NCBI GenBank assembly: GCA_002394385.1
Contig: DGTS01000011.1
Span: 203,884 to 267,883 of the forward strand
Direction: 5' to 3'
From: Prevotella sp. UBA4330
GTDB lineage: Bacteria; Bacteroidota; Bacteroidia; Bacteroidales; Bacteroidaceae
DNA: 64,000 nucleotides
Position numbers and translations under genes: made by a program. This document shows, one piece after another, positions 15,524-23,543 of this stretch. The notes under the pieces were generated by a model. The model was not told the DNA's origin. It did not search any database and saw nothing but the letters and a program-made list of their open reading frames with translations. Position 1 is the first letter of the stretch. Every line of letters begins with the position of its first letter.

Positions 15524-15991
15524 ATGACATACGATATTACTAAGCCAACAGCACCTAAGATGCCAAGGCTCGGAAAAGGCACAGAGTGCATCAAAATTCT
15601 GCTCTCGCAGGTATCAAAAAGCATGCACGAACCCCTCGTTCCGATGCTTTTCCCTATACTTGGCGCACATGTGAGTGGTTCTGAATTTCAATACCCTGAC
15701 CTCACTTGGAAGGAACTTTGTGGCCAAATGGCACACTTAGTTGCCGATTCGGGTATGGGAAAGGGCCAATTGACCGCATGTGTTGAAACAATTATGCGTA
15801 AGCGTCGTCAGCATGATGAGGAAGAGTTGCAAAAACTTGTGGAATGGCAGAAGACTATAAAGACCAGGGGAGCGAACAAGGAGAAGCAAGGAGGCGGAAT
15901 TGTAACTTGTCATGTTAATGCGCCCGTTTCCTTATCACAATATGCACCCATTGCGGGCGCACACGGGGGAGCGCCCCTACAATTAAGATGA
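15524..15991 (+). pseudogene. Truncated DUF3987-like gene (N-terminal fragment)
   Basis: Residues 1-~125 (MTYDITKPTAPKMPRLGKG..., then LVPMLFPILGAHVSG, YPDLTWKELCGQMAHLVADSGMGKGQL, EEELQKLVEWQK) resemble the start of a long Bacteroidales helicase/primase-like protein of the DUF3987 type often linked to mobile elements. That assignment is from memory. After ~15895 the reading frame runs into family A repeat DNA and stops at 15991, so the rest is lost. A gene remnant is far more likely than a working short protein. Confidence 0.6.
15919..15982. repeat. Family A element (copy 3)
   Basis: TGCGCCCGTTTCCTTATCAC ... then CGGGCGCACACGGGGGAGCG and CCCCTACAA. The first arm is shortened and the loop differs from copy 1 but matches copy 4. 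It forms the 3' end of the truncated gene above. Confidence 0.8.
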
Positions 15992-16062
15992 AGTTTTTCC
16001 GTGTTTTTCCGTGCCTTTTTATGTTGATTTTTGGCGCGGATTACGCGGATTTAACACGGAAT
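15990..16062. repeat. Family D repeat block
   Basis: TTTTTCCGTGTTTTTCCGTG at the left and GGCGCGGATTACGCGGATTT at the right, around ATGTTGATTT. It resembles 38707-38757 in reverse. Confidence 0.7.
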
Positions 16063-16063
16063 A

Positions 16064-16172
16064 TTTCTCCCCTTTAGTAAGGGGGAGTTAGAAGGGGATT
16101 GTAGTTTAGCAAGAATCAGGGACATGTGTTTTACAATCCCCTCCTAACCTCCCCTACTAGGAGGCGGAAATG
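16064..16172. repeat. Family B repeats, inverted pair
   Basis: TCTCCCCTTTAGTAAGGGGG then AGTTAGAAGGGGATTG (16064-16104), facing ACAATCCCCTCCTAACCTCC then CCTACTAGGAGGCGGAAATG (16133-16172). Each is a palindrome followed by a G-rich tail ending GGGGATTGT. Confidence 0.8.
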
Positions 16173-16359
16173 TATCTTATGTGGCGCCACTATATGTTAA
16201 TGGTGGTGCGATACATCGTACTTTGGGCTCTCACTTGTGCCTTCTGGCCGCCCCAGAAGTGGTAATTACGGCCCTGCAAGAATGCATTTTTGACTGCGAA
16301 TCTTGATGGTGACAAAAATTTATGTAATTTTGTAACCGAATTAAGAAAATAATTAAACG

Positions 16360-16506
16360 ATGGCAAACAAAAAACAAACAAAAATACAGACAATCGACTT
16401 CGACAACTTCCAGAAAGAGGAAGCAATGATGGACGGCCCTCTTCATATAGGGGAAACGAAGCAGTACGAGGACGGGAGCGAAATACATCTCTGCAAGCGC
16501 GCATAG
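16360..16506 (+). pseudogene. Short ORF cut by a repeat, with intact promoter
   Basis: 48 codons beginning MANKKQTKIQTIDFDNFQK, hydrophilic, with no recognised family. A -7-like TAATTTTG lies at 16325-16332, 28 bases before the ATG. The stop lies in repeat DNA (CATAGCGAAGCGGAGAAAGA, shared with 38.58 kb), so the original gene probably continued further. Either a truncated remnant or a real short peptide. Confidence 0.4.
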
Positions 16507-16600
16507 CGAAGCGGAGAAAGAACCTGTGTGCGCCCGTTTCCTTATCACCACATGCCTCCATGCGGGCGCACACGGGGGTACGCCCCTACAGGTCGAGCGG
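16502..16600. repeat. Family A element (copy 4) with adjacent modules
   Basis: CATAGCGAAGCGGAGAAAGA, then GTGTGCGCCCG, a loop like copy 3, CGGGCGCACACGGGGGTACG, CCCCTACA and finally GGTCGAGCGGG. Downstream, 16507-16912 holds no gene, only repeats of families A, B and D. Confidence 0.78.
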
Positions 16601-16723
16601 GCTATTATAAATTATAAATTACGAAGTATCGCCGACCCCGCCCCTAGCCCCGCCCCTGCATGGGTGGGGAATCTTTTTCCGTGTTTTTCCGTGAAATCTG
16701 TGCCAAGAAAGAATGAGAAATAG

Positions 16724-16889
16724 ACAATCCCCTCCTGACCTCCCCTTACTAAGGGGCGGAAATAAAGCACCTGTTCATCATTAGAGATTGATGCAATAAC
16801 TCTGTACATTTCTCCCCTTTAGTAAGGGGGAGTTAGAAGGCGCTTGTTCCCGAAGAGTCTCAAGAAGGGGGAGTTGAGGGGGATTGTCT
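16724..16889. repeat. Family B repeats, second copy interrupted by a nested insert
   Basis: 16724-16762: CAATCCCCTCCTGACCTCCC then CTTACTAAGGGGCGGAAAT. 16807-16889: TCTCCCCTTTAGTAAGGGGG AGTTAGAA, then a 40-odd-base insert beginning GGCGCTTGTTCCCGAAGAGT, then GGGGATTGTC. Compared with 16064-16104, the insert splits the same element cleanly. Confidence 0.8.
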
Positions 16890-16912
16890 TGCAAGCGGGA
16901 GAAATACCTCTA

Positions 16913-17563
16913 CTACATCTCGAACTCTCCGAGTCGCTTCAGGGGTTCTTTGGGGAGGTTCGTCCATCTTGTCACTTCCTTCACCTTGCTGTTGCGGAAG
17001 GCGTTACCCGTCGTCACCTGACGTTTATGAGTCAGATAGTTCTCGCTGGTGTCTGTCGTTTCACCTGAATACCGGGACAGTTCTGTTTGGTCTTTGCCAA
17101 TAAGGAAGAAGTCGCCATCCTGATAGCGGAACACGTATGTGGGACCACCTGTGGTTGCGCCGCCCGCAGTCATAAATGTTGAAACGCCTATGCGCAAGAT
17201 TCCTTTGGCATTGATATCCAACGACGTTTCCACAGTCATGTACTCTTCCCTTGCCGGAATCAGTTCATCATACTTCTTGAACAACACGAAATCGCCCGAG
17301 GCGTCGCCGAAATAGATTGCCAACTGTGGACGGTTAAGGTTATACACATAGCCGTCTTCGCGCGTCTTCATGTTCTCCTTGAAGTTGGGTATCGCAATTA
17401 CCACGAGGTCCTGGCGCCCGTCTTTGTTCATGTCGCCCACCGCCTCGGAGTATTCCCAGCCCTCGGGCACTATGGTTTCTACCGATGAGCCGCGCTGGCT
17501 CATGCTTTGCGCCATTGCCATCATTGGGGCAAGGAGCATGAGAATAAAGATATTCTTTTTCAT
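16913..17563 (-). CDS. Secreted FG-GAP/VCBS-type protein
   Basis: 216 aa with signal peptide MKKNIFILMLLAPMMAMAQ. GDMNKDGRQDLVVIAIP is a calcium-binding FG-GAP motif (D-x-N-x-D-G-x-x-D). A second beta unit is near PQLAIYFGDASGDFVLFKKYD. The remainder (ETSLDINAKGILRIGVSTFMTAGG, TYVFRYQDGDFFLIGKDQ, SENYLTHKRQVT) matches a family of small Bacteroidales periplasmic proteins of unknown function. The stop lies right at the edge of the repeat island. Confidence 0.65.
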   Translation of the reverse strand: MKKNIFILMLLAPMMAMAQSMSQRGSSVETIVPEGWEYSEAVGDMNKDGRQDLVVIAIPNFKENMKTREDGYVYNLNRPQLAIYFGDASGDFVLFKKYDELIPAREEYMTVETSLDINAKGILRIGVSTFMTAGGATTGGPTYVFRYQDGDFFLIGKDQTELSRYSGETTDTSENYLTHKRQVTTGNAFRNSKVKEVTRWTNLPKEPLKRLGEFEM

Positions 17564-17579
17564 ATTTAGGGGTTTAGGG

Positions 17580-17738
17580 ATTAAGAGTTTAGAGTTTAGA
17601 GTTTAGAACTTAGAGTTTAGAACTTAGAGTTTAGAACTTAGAGTTTAGAGTTCAGAGTTTAGAAGTTTAGACAATACTTTTGCTAATGTCGCTCACCGCT
17701 CAACACTCAACACTCAACATTCAACGCTCAACATTCCT
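17580..17738. repeat. Twin-arm short tandem repeats with a GACAA..TGTC core
   Basis: The left arm is many copies of GTTTAGA(G/A), the right arm copies of CTCAACA. Between them lies GACAATACTTTTGCTAATGTC. It sits at the 3' end of the TPR gene and reaches its last codons. Confidence 0.8.
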
Positions 17739-19772
17739 ATATTTCCTTATCACGCTATATGCGTCGAAGAGACCAAGTTCGCCTGCTTTGCTGAGGTCGG
17801 CGACGGCGCCGTTGGTGTTGCCGCTGAGTTGCCTCACGATGCCTCGGTTATAGTATGCCTCGGCGAGATTAGGGTCTATGCGAAGAGCAGCGGTGTAGTC
17901 GTCGATGGCGTGTGCATAGTCTTTGCGCACGGCGTAGTAGTTGGCACGGTCATAAAGGATGAACGCGCTATGAGGGTTCAGACGAGCCGCCTGGTTGAAG
18001 TCGTCGAGAGTGCGTGCGTTCTTGAGTTGCACGTCTATCCCCTGCGACGCATTGAAGTCATTCATCATCGACTGACACACGGCTCTCTGCCAGAATGCCA
18101 TTGCCGAGGTGCTGTCTGACGAGATGTATGTGGTGAAGTCGTTTATGGCATCGTCGAGGTTCTGCGTCTGCATGTAGGCGGCCGCCCGTTTCATCAGCAT
18201 GGGACGCACGCGACTTATGTCAGTAGAAGCCGCTATTTCGTCGCTAAGTTTTTCTATGAGCGTGAAGTAGCGATTGCTCTGTTCCTCGGTGAGCGACGAG
18301 CGGTTGCACACGAGATAGAGGTTGTCGTCAGACTTCCTGAGCGTGTTTATCTTCTCCAGTTCTGGGTCGAAGGCAATATACGAGCGCACGCCGTTGGCTG
18401 CCTGTCCGAAGGCGAGTACGAACATCGGCATCAGTTCGTCGCCGGTCTTGCGGTTCTGCACCTTTCCGCGGTATTCGCTGCTGTACTCATGCTCTACCGT
18501 CTGCTCGTCGGCCACCACCATCTGGTTGTACTTGTCCATATCTATCTCGCTCTGTTTCCTCACCTCGCGCGTTTTGCTTGCGCTCCATCGCTGCTGTATG
18601 CCGAAGTGCTTGTTGTTCTGCGCCTGGAAGATGCGGAACTCGTCTTGTTCGGCACGTGCCGTCATTCCGAGACGACGGTAGCACTGGGCGCGGTAGTGAA
18701 GACCTGTCCAGAAGTTTGGGAACTGGTTGATGACGGTGGTATAGTCGCGAATGGCACCGCGCAGGTCGCCGGTACGGTCGAGCAGCAGGGCACGGTTGAA
18801 GATTGCCATGAAGTTCTGCGGCTCGTGCTGTATGATGAAGTCGAAGTCGGTGATGGCGCGGTTGTCGTCGCCCACCTGCACCCTGAGTTGTCCTCGGTTG
18901 TAGTGAGCGAGGAAGTTTTCTGGGTCTATCTCGATGGCCTTGTCATAGTCGGCCATTGCTCCGCGAATGTTGTTGATATTATAACGTGCAAGGGCGCGGT
19001 TTACATAGTTTCCCACGGTGTTAGGCTTCAGGTGTATGGCCTTGCTCAGTTGCTCGTCGGCATCGCGCCATTGCTTGCGGGAGAGACTTATCATGGCGCG
19101 CACCATCCATGTCTCGCCGTCGTAGGGGTCTTTCTCGAGGCTCTTGTCCAGATATTGAGCCCCGCCAAGCGTGTCTTTCTGTTGAAGACACACCTCTGCC
19201 TTTAGCGAGTAAATCTTGGAGTAGTCGCTCCAGCGCGTCATCATGGTGTCGAGGTCGGCATTGGCGCGGTCGTAGTCTTTGTTCTCTATGCGGCAGAGCA
19301 CTCGGTTGTACCATAGTCCGCGACTCGTGGGGTTGTACTTTATCGACATGTCGTAGTCGCTGATGGCATCGTCGTATTTCTTCTGGCGTATGCGGCAAAG
19401 CCCGCGCAACTCGTACATCCCCGTGATGTATGGATTGCGGCTGATGGCCTCGGTGCAGTCGCTCTCCGCCCCAACGTAGTCGTCAAGGTAATACTTTGCC
19501 ACACCACGAAAGAACCATGGCTCATAAAGAAAAGGCTTGGCAGTGATTGCCTGATTAAAATATTGTATCGAGAGGACATAGTCCTCATAATAGAGCGCGC
19601 TGCGCCCAATCATTATAAGACGGTCAACATTATACTGCGCCCGAGTCTGCTGGACAGTTATCTGCAAGAGGCAAAAGAAGAGCAGAAGCCATCTGAACAA
19701 TGCGGATGACTTCTCATGCGATGCACTCTGCGTGCACCTGCCTTCATATATAATACCATTTCCTCCCACCAA
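17721..19772 (-). CDS. Secreted tetratricopeptide-repeat protein
   Basis: About 683 aa. A hydrophobic signal (LFRWLLLFFCLLQITVQQTRAQ) is followed by at least ten TPR units across residues ~55-400 and ~560-680, for example AKYYLDDYVGAESDCTEAIS, KYDDAISDYDMSIKYNP, RGAMADYDKAIEIDPENFLA and YAHAIDDYTAALRIDPNLAEAYYNRG. A non-repeat segment lies in the middle. It probably scaffolds protein contacts in the envelope. The start is uncertain: the frame opens with TTG/GTG and has no ATG before residue 53, while an ATG in another frame precedes it. A frameshift near 19700-19760 or a non-ATG start is possible. Confidence 0.78.
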   Translation of the reverse strand: MVGGNGIIYEGRCTQSASHEKSSALFRWLLLFFCLLQITVQQTRAQYNVDRLIMIGRSALYYEDYVLSIQYFNQAITAKPFLYEPWFFRGVAKYYLDDYVGAESDCTEAISRNPYITGMYELRGLCRIRQKKYDDAISDYDMSIKYNPTSRGLWYNRVLCRIENKDYDRANADLDTMMTRWSDYSKIYSLKAEVCLQQKDTLGGAQYLDKSLEKDPYDGETWMVRAMISLSRKQWRDADEQLSKAIHLKPNTVGNYVNRALARYNINNIRGAMADYDKAIEIDPENFLAHYNRGQLRVQVGDDNRAITDFDFIIQHEPQNFMAIFNRALLLDRTGDLRGAIRDYTTVINQFPNFWTGLHYRAQCYRRLGMTARAEQDEFRIFQAQNNKHFGIQQRWSASKTREVRKQSEIDMDKYNQMVVADEQTVEHEYSSEYRGKVQNRKTGDELMPMFVLAFGQAANGVRSYIAFDPELEKINTLRKSDDNLYLVCNRSSLTEEQSNRYFTLIEKLSDEIAASTDISRVRPMLMKRAAAYMQTQNLDDAINDFTTYISSDSTSAMAFWQRAVCQSMMNDFNASQGIDVQLKNARTLDDFNQAARLNPHSAFILYDRANYYAVRKDYAHAIDDYTAALRIDPNLAEAYYNRGIVRQLSGNTNGAVADLSKAGELGLFDAYSVIRKYRNVER

Positions 19773-19788
19773 AAATGCTTAGTGACTT

Positions 19789-20349
19789 TTATTTTCTAAC
19801 AGGCTTCGTGCGGTAGCCGCAACGATACTTGCCGAGCATTAGCGACTTCAACTTGTTCTTTATCATCGTCTTGCGAAGCGGTGTGATGCGGTCGATGAAC
19901 ATCTTGCCGTCAAGATGGTCGAACTCATGCTGCATGACGCGGGCTAGATAACCCTCTATCCACTCGTCGTGCTCGTTGCGGTCGGCATCTTCCCAACGCA
20001 CATGGATGCGTGTGGGGCGCTTCACCTTCTCGTGAATCCCCGGCAGGGAGAGACATCCCTCCTCAGAACTCGCCACCTCGGTGTCGTCATACTCTATGAT
20101 ATGCGGATTGATGAACGCCTTCTTGAAGCCTTTATATTCTGGAAGGTCGTCGGAGAGCACGTCAAGGTCTATGACCACAACTCTGATGTCGCGTCCTATC
20201 TGTGGTGCCGCTAGACCTATTCCCTCGCTTGCCGCAAGTGTTTCAAACATGTTTTCTATCAGTTCTTCCTGCTCGGGGAAGTCTTTCGGGATGTCTTGTG
20301 CCACCTTGCGAAGCACAGGCTGGCCGTAGATATAGATTGGTAATATCAC
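19789..20349 (-). CDS. def: Peptide deformylase
   Basis: 186 aa. Removes the formyl group from new proteins. All three motifs are visible: GIGLAAPQIG (residues 43-52), EEGCLSLPG with metal ligand Cys99, and QHEFDHLDG with His141, Glu142 and His145. It forms a cluster with ruvX upstream and the TPR gene downstream. Confidence 0.96.
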   Translation of the reverse strand: MILPIYIYGQPVLRKVAQDIPKDFPEQEELIENMFETLAASEGIGLAAPQIGRDIRVVVIDLDVLSDDLPEYKGFKKAFINPHIIEYDDTEVASSEEGCLSLPGIHEKVKRPTRIHVRWEDADRNEHDEWIEGYLARVMQHEFDHLDGKMFIDRITPLRKTMIKNKLKSLMLGKYRCGYRTKPVRK

Positions 20350-20375
20350 TTTCTTTGATAATTTAAATTAACTAG

Positions 20376-20412
20376 GGGCCTCTCCCCTGCCCCCTCCCCC
20401 ACAGGGAGGGGA
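20376..20412. repeat. Family B-like G/C palindrome
   Basis: CCTCTCCCCTGCCCCCTCCC then CCACAGGGAGGGGATTT: a palindrome (CCCTCCC..GGGAGGG) beside a C-rich tail, the same plan as the other family B copies. Located between def and ruvX. Confidence 0.6.
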
Positions 20413-20469
20413 TTTATAATCACATCTCTTATGTGTTCTCTAATCTTTCGGAGCGGAGCGAAGAATTAG

Positions 20470-20886
20470 TTATTTTCTTCTCCCCTCCATGTAACTTTGC
20501 AGTATGATAGTGGCGGAAATCTCATCGACGAGAGCCTTGTCCTGACGTGCCTTCTTGCGTAGCCCGCCGTCAATCATGGCGCGATGGGCAAGCACAGAGG
20601 TGAATCGCTCGTCAACATACTCGATAGGGACATCGGGCTGAGCCTTCTTCCACCGAGCCACAAACTGCTGAACCCGCGCCAGGTTCTCACTTGGCTGGCC
20701 GTTAGGCTGCATCGGCTTGCCTATCACAATGCGCTCCACAGGCTCCTTGGACATGTAATCGACAAGAAACTGGTATAGTTGAGATGTAGAAACAGTCGCC
20801 AACCCATTGGCAATGATTTGCAATGGGTCGGTGACTGCTATACCTGTTCGTCGCTTGCCGTAGTCGATAGAAACTATCCTCGCCAC
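20470..20886 (-). CDS. ruvX: Putative pre-16S rRNA nuclease / Holliday junction resolvase-like (YqgF)
   Basis: 138 aa RNase H-like fold. MARIVSIDYGKRRTGIAVTDP carries the first catalytic Asp and the G-x-x-R-T-G-I-A motif, VIGKPMQPNGQPSE the second block, and VDERFTSVLAHRAM the conserved E-R-x-T-S. In E. coli the homologue matures the 16S 5' end; a DNA resolvase role has also been proposed. It is 18 bases downstream of the SPOR lipoprotein gene. Confidence 0.9.
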   Translation of the reverse strand: MARIVSIDYGKRRTGIAVTDPLQIIANGLATVSTSQLYQFLVDYMSKEPVERIVIGKPMQPNGQPSENLARVQQFVARWKKAQPDVPIEYVDERFTSVLAHRAMIDGGLRKKARQDKALVDEISATIILQSYMEGRRK

Positions 20887-20904
20887 GTCACTTCGTTGCC
20901 ACGA

Positions 20905-21420
20905 TTATTTAATCTCTGGTGAGAGCAACCAAGCGTCTGGATACTGCGAACGGAACTCGTTACGGCTGCGTGCTGCGTCTGCCTTGCTGTCGAATGTGGC
21001 AACAACAACACGATACATGCGGCGAGCCTCGCTATATGCCACCTGTGCGTCATAGCCTGCGTTCTTCAACTTCTGCTGCAAGCCATAAGCATTGGCATCA
21101 ACACTGAACGAGCCTACCACAACGCTGAAGTTCTTAAGGCCACTGCCATTCACCACGCGCACACTCTCCTGACGCACCGAAACATTGTCGTAGTTGTCGG
21201 TAACTGTCGTCTCAGAGATAGGACGCTCTGTAACAGGAGCCACCACTACAGTCTCCTCGCCCTGATTGTTGTTTGTCAGCGTGCCGAGGCCCGCGTCCTG
21301 GTTGTTCTTAGCAGCGTCATACATCTTGCGGTAAGCACTCTCTGATGATTTGCAACTTGTGAACGCCAGTGCCATTGCCAGTCCGGCGCAAACTAACATG
21401 TACTTTTTCATAATCTTCAT
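20905..21420 (-). CDS. SPOR-domain lipoprotein
   Basis: 171 aa from ATG 21420. Signal peptide II with lipobox AFTSC, a low-complexity linker, and a C-terminal SPOR domain (FSVVVGSFSVDANAYGLQQK, MYRVVVATFDSKADAARSR, YPDAWLL) that binds denuded glycan strands of peptidoglycan. A longer open frame reaching 21603 is in AT-rich DNA and unlikely to be translated. Septum or wall-related role by family. Confidence 0.85.
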   Translation of the reverse strand: MKIMKKYMLVCAGLAMALAFTSCKSSESAYRKMYDAAKNNQDAGLGTLTNNNQGEETVVVAPVTERPISETTVTDNYDNVSVRQESVRVVNGSGLKNFSVVVGSFSVDANAYGLQQKLKNAGYDAQVAYSEARRMYRVVVATFDSKADAARSRNEFRSQYPDAWLLSPEIK

Positions 21421-21648
21421 TTGCTGTTTGTTAATGGAATTGTATTGTAGTTTCTTTAAAAACTGCTGCGAAATTACACAAAAACAATCAAACAATACGA
21501 AAAAGTGCGCATAAAGTTTGTTAAATGACGCAAATAGTAACCTTTTTTTGAAAAAAAACGGCAGTTTCTTGGAAGTTTGCGAAAGAATTAATAAATTTGC
21601 CATTCGGAAAACATGACGAAATGTATTAACCTATTAAATATTAAAGAA

Positions 21649-21867
21649 ATGAAAACAGTTGGTTACATCGGCGCATTCCTCGGAGGCGCTATCGCCGGAG
21701 CAGCACTCGGTCTGCTCATGGCTCCAGAGAAGGGTACAGACACAAGAAAGAAACTCAGCGGCAGCATCGAGAACTTCTGCGAGAAGCACAAACTGAAACT
21801 GAGCCGCAAGGAGATTGAGGAGTTTGCAGGCGACCTCGAGGAGATTGCAGCAACATCCGAAGAATAA
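21649..21867 (+). CDS. YtxH-domain protein
   Basis: 72 aa. A glycine-rich transmembrane segment (YIGAFLGGAIAGAALGLLMAP) followed by EKGTDTRKKLSGS is the YtxH/gas-vesicle-like signature. The C-terminus is an acidic helix. It starts a three-gene set with the holin-like and unknown proteins. ATG 21649 was preferred to an earlier ATG at 21613 because it starts directly at the membrane helix. Confidence 0.82.
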   Translation: MKTVGYIGAFLGGAIAGAALGLLMAPEKGTDTRKKLSGSIENFCEKHKLKLSRKEIEEFAGDLEEIAATSEE

Positions 21868-21910
21868 ATTGTTTTGGAGTTAAGCGAAAGCGAAACTTAA
21901 GCAAAAGTGT

Positions 21911-22279
21911 ATGTTCTCAAGCGACAGAAACATTGAGACGATAGGGCAACTCGTGGAAGTGTTAAGGCACTATGTCGGGTTGCAGACGGAGTATGTCAAG
22001 TTGGACGTCATCGACAAGACGGTGCGCTTGATTACCGTGCTCGTGATAGGCGCGGCCACATCGCTCGTTACGCTGCTGGCGCTTATCTACCTCTCTTTCG
22101 CCGCAGCATGCGCTATGGCTCCCGCTATAGGCTATCCGTGGGCATTCTGCATCGTGGCCGCTTTCTACCTGATAGTGCTCGTCATATTATATCTGTTCAG
22201 AAAGCCTATCATCGAACGTCCGCTCGTGAAGTTCCTTGCAGAGATGCTTTTCGACAACAGTATGAAGTCTGACCTTTAA
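21911..22279 (+). CDS. Phage holin superfamily III-like (DUF1469) membrane protein
   Basis: 122 aa. N-terminal amphipathic helix (LVEVLRHYVGLQTEYVKLDVIDKT), two transmembrane helices (LITVLVIGAATSLVTLLALIYLS and WAFCIVAAFYLIVLVILYLF) and a basic end. It matches the YqjE/DUF1469 family, often next to YtxH/YqjD-type proteins. Probably an inner-membrane stress protein rather than a phage holin. Confidence 0.8.
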   Translation: MFSSDRNIETIGQLVEVLRHYVGLQTEYVKLDVIDKTVRLITVLVIGAATSLVTLLALIYLSFAAACAMAPAIGYPWAFCIVAAFYLIVLVILYLFRKPIIERPLVKFLAEMLFDNSMKSDL

Positions 22280-22294
22280 AAACGCTCAAAAGAT

Positions 22295-22585
22295 ATGGAA
22301 GAGAACAAGCAGATAACTCCTGTGCCGCCAGCGCAAACGAACTATAAAACGCTGAAGGCTATATCTGAGAGGAAACAGCAGTTGCTTACTGGCATCAGGG
22401 CAGACCATGCACAGATGGACACGCTGTGGAAAGACCTCACCACAAAGCACGAGCAACCCACAAGAGGACTAAAGATGGCGGACATGCTGAACACCAGTGC
22501 CGGAATCTTCGACGGTGCCATGCTCGGATGGAAACTCTATCGCAAATACTACGGATTCTTAAGCAAGTTCAAGAAGAAAGACTGA
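22295..22585 (+). CDS. Unknown protein of the YtxH/DUF1469 operon
   Basis: 96 aa, mainly helical, with a Pro-rich N-terminus (MEENKQITPVPPAQTNYKT) and KLYRKYYGFLSKFKKKD at the C-terminus. No family recognised. It follows the DUF1469 gene by 15 bases. Bacteroidales YtxH-DUF1469 pairs often end with such a small protein, so it likely works with them at the membrane. Confidence 0.65.
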   Translation: MEENKQITPVPPAQTNYKTLKAISERKQQLLTGIRADHAQMDTLWKDLTTKHEQPTRGLKMADMLNTSAGIFDGAMLGWKLYRKYYGFLSKFKKKD

Positions 22586-22590
22586 TGCTA

Positions 22591-22704
22591 ATGTAGAATG
22601 GAGAGTGGAGAATGTAGAATTATGATTACAACTGTGAGACATGCACTTGAGCCAGTACTTGAAATGTTATCATAATTCTACATTCTCCATTTTACATTCT
22701 ACAT
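22591..22704. repeat. Twin-arm inverted repeat (TGTAGAATT type)
   Basis: Arms made of ATGTAGAATGGAGAGTGGAG and AATGTAGAATTATGAT, mirrored by ATCATAATTCTACATTCTCC and ATTTTACATTCTACAT, around a 40-base loop. A close relative lies at 30872-30980. It separates two convergent genes. Confidence 0.88.
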
Positions 22705-22721
22705 CATATAAACTCTACGCC

Positions 22722-23489
22722 TTAGATTACTATCTGCTGCCCGTCATACGCCAGTTGTATGTCGGGCGGTAGTTTTTTATTAACCTCCGCGTGAAGACCA
22801 ATATCGTGACAACTATGGATGAGGAATGTCTGCCGCGCCCCTACCCTACGGGCAAATGCCACGGCATCGGCAACACTCTGATGAGCATGATGGTCGGGGG
22901 CATAGCGAAGGGCGTTGACAACAAGTGTATCTACATCGTGTAAATAAGCCATCTCACTCTCGTCAATGGTCTTCATGTCTGTGATATATGCCAGTTTGCC
23001 AATGCGGAAAGCCGTGATTGGCAACTTGCCGTGATTCACCACAAAAGGAATCACCTTTAATTCGTTTACCTTTAGTTCCTTATGGTGTTTCAGCCTAACG
23101 AGGTTTATCTTCGGCGCACCAGGATAGCGATGCTCGGCAAAACAGTAAGGCACGGTATGCATAAGCGCATCTGCCGTAATATCATCGGCATAGACATTCA
23201 CCTCGCCGAACTGGCAGAACGGGCGCAGGTCGTCTATTCCGCCCGCATGATCATAATGTATATGGGTGAGCAGCACCGCGTCAATCTTTCGGAATGGCTG
23301 TGTGAGCATCTGCTGACGAAAGTCGGGACCCGTGTCAATGAGTATCCTCGTGTGCTCGGTCTCCACCAATGCCGAGCAACGCAGGCGTTTGTCGTGCGGG
23401 TCGGTGCTAAGACACGTTCTGCACGTACATCCTATAGCCGGCACCCCCACCGATGTTCCTGTTCCGAGAAATGTCAGTTTCATATCCAT
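22722..23489 (-). CDS. MBL-fold metallohydrolase, PhnP-like
   Basis: 255 aa. LTFLGTGTSVGVPAIGCTCRTC at the N-terminus and LTHIHYDHAGGIDDLRPF (H-x-H-x-D-H zinc motif) put it in the PhnP/phosphoribosyl cyclic phosphodiesterase-like branch, which often carries two extra cysteines for structural zinc. Downstream ligands include ITDMKTI and HSCHDIGLHAEV. Upstream in-frame codons (to 23537) are encoded by a tandem-repeat arm, so ATG 23489 or 23483 is the true start. The physiological substrate is unknown. It follows murB by 54 bases. Confidence 0.85.
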   Translation of the reverse strand: MDMKLTFLGTGTSVGVPAIGCTCRTCLSTDPHDKRLRCSALVETEHTRILIDTGPDFRQQMLTQPFRKIDAVLLTHIHYDHAGGIDDLRPFCQFGEVNVYADDITADALMHTVPYCFAEHRYPGAPKINLVRLKHHKELKVNELKVIPFVVNHGKLPITAFRIGKLAYITDMKTIDESEMAYLHDVDTLVVNALRYAPDHHAHQSVADAVAFARRVGARQTFLIHSCHDIGLHAEVNKKLPPDIQLAYDGQQIVI

Positions 23490-23493
23490 CTCC

Positions 23494-23543
23494 AAACTCC
23501 TAAACTCCTGCACTCCTGTACTCCTGTACTCCTGCACTCCTAA
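23494..23543. repeat. Single-arm short tandem repeats (CTCCTGTA type)
   Basis: CTCCTAAACTCCTGCACTCC TGTACTCCTGTACTCCTGC: eight- or nine-base units between murB and the MBL gene, one arm only. Confidence 0.8.

Noticed and set aside
16190..16573. Minus-strand open frames of 106-127 codons
   Set aside because: They cover repeat DNA and the reverse of a short truncated gene that has a promoter on the other strand.
21421..21603. Longer N-terminus for the SPOR lipoprotein
   Set aside because: The extra 61 codons lie in AT-rich, promoter-like DNA and would bury the lipoprotein signal inside the protein.
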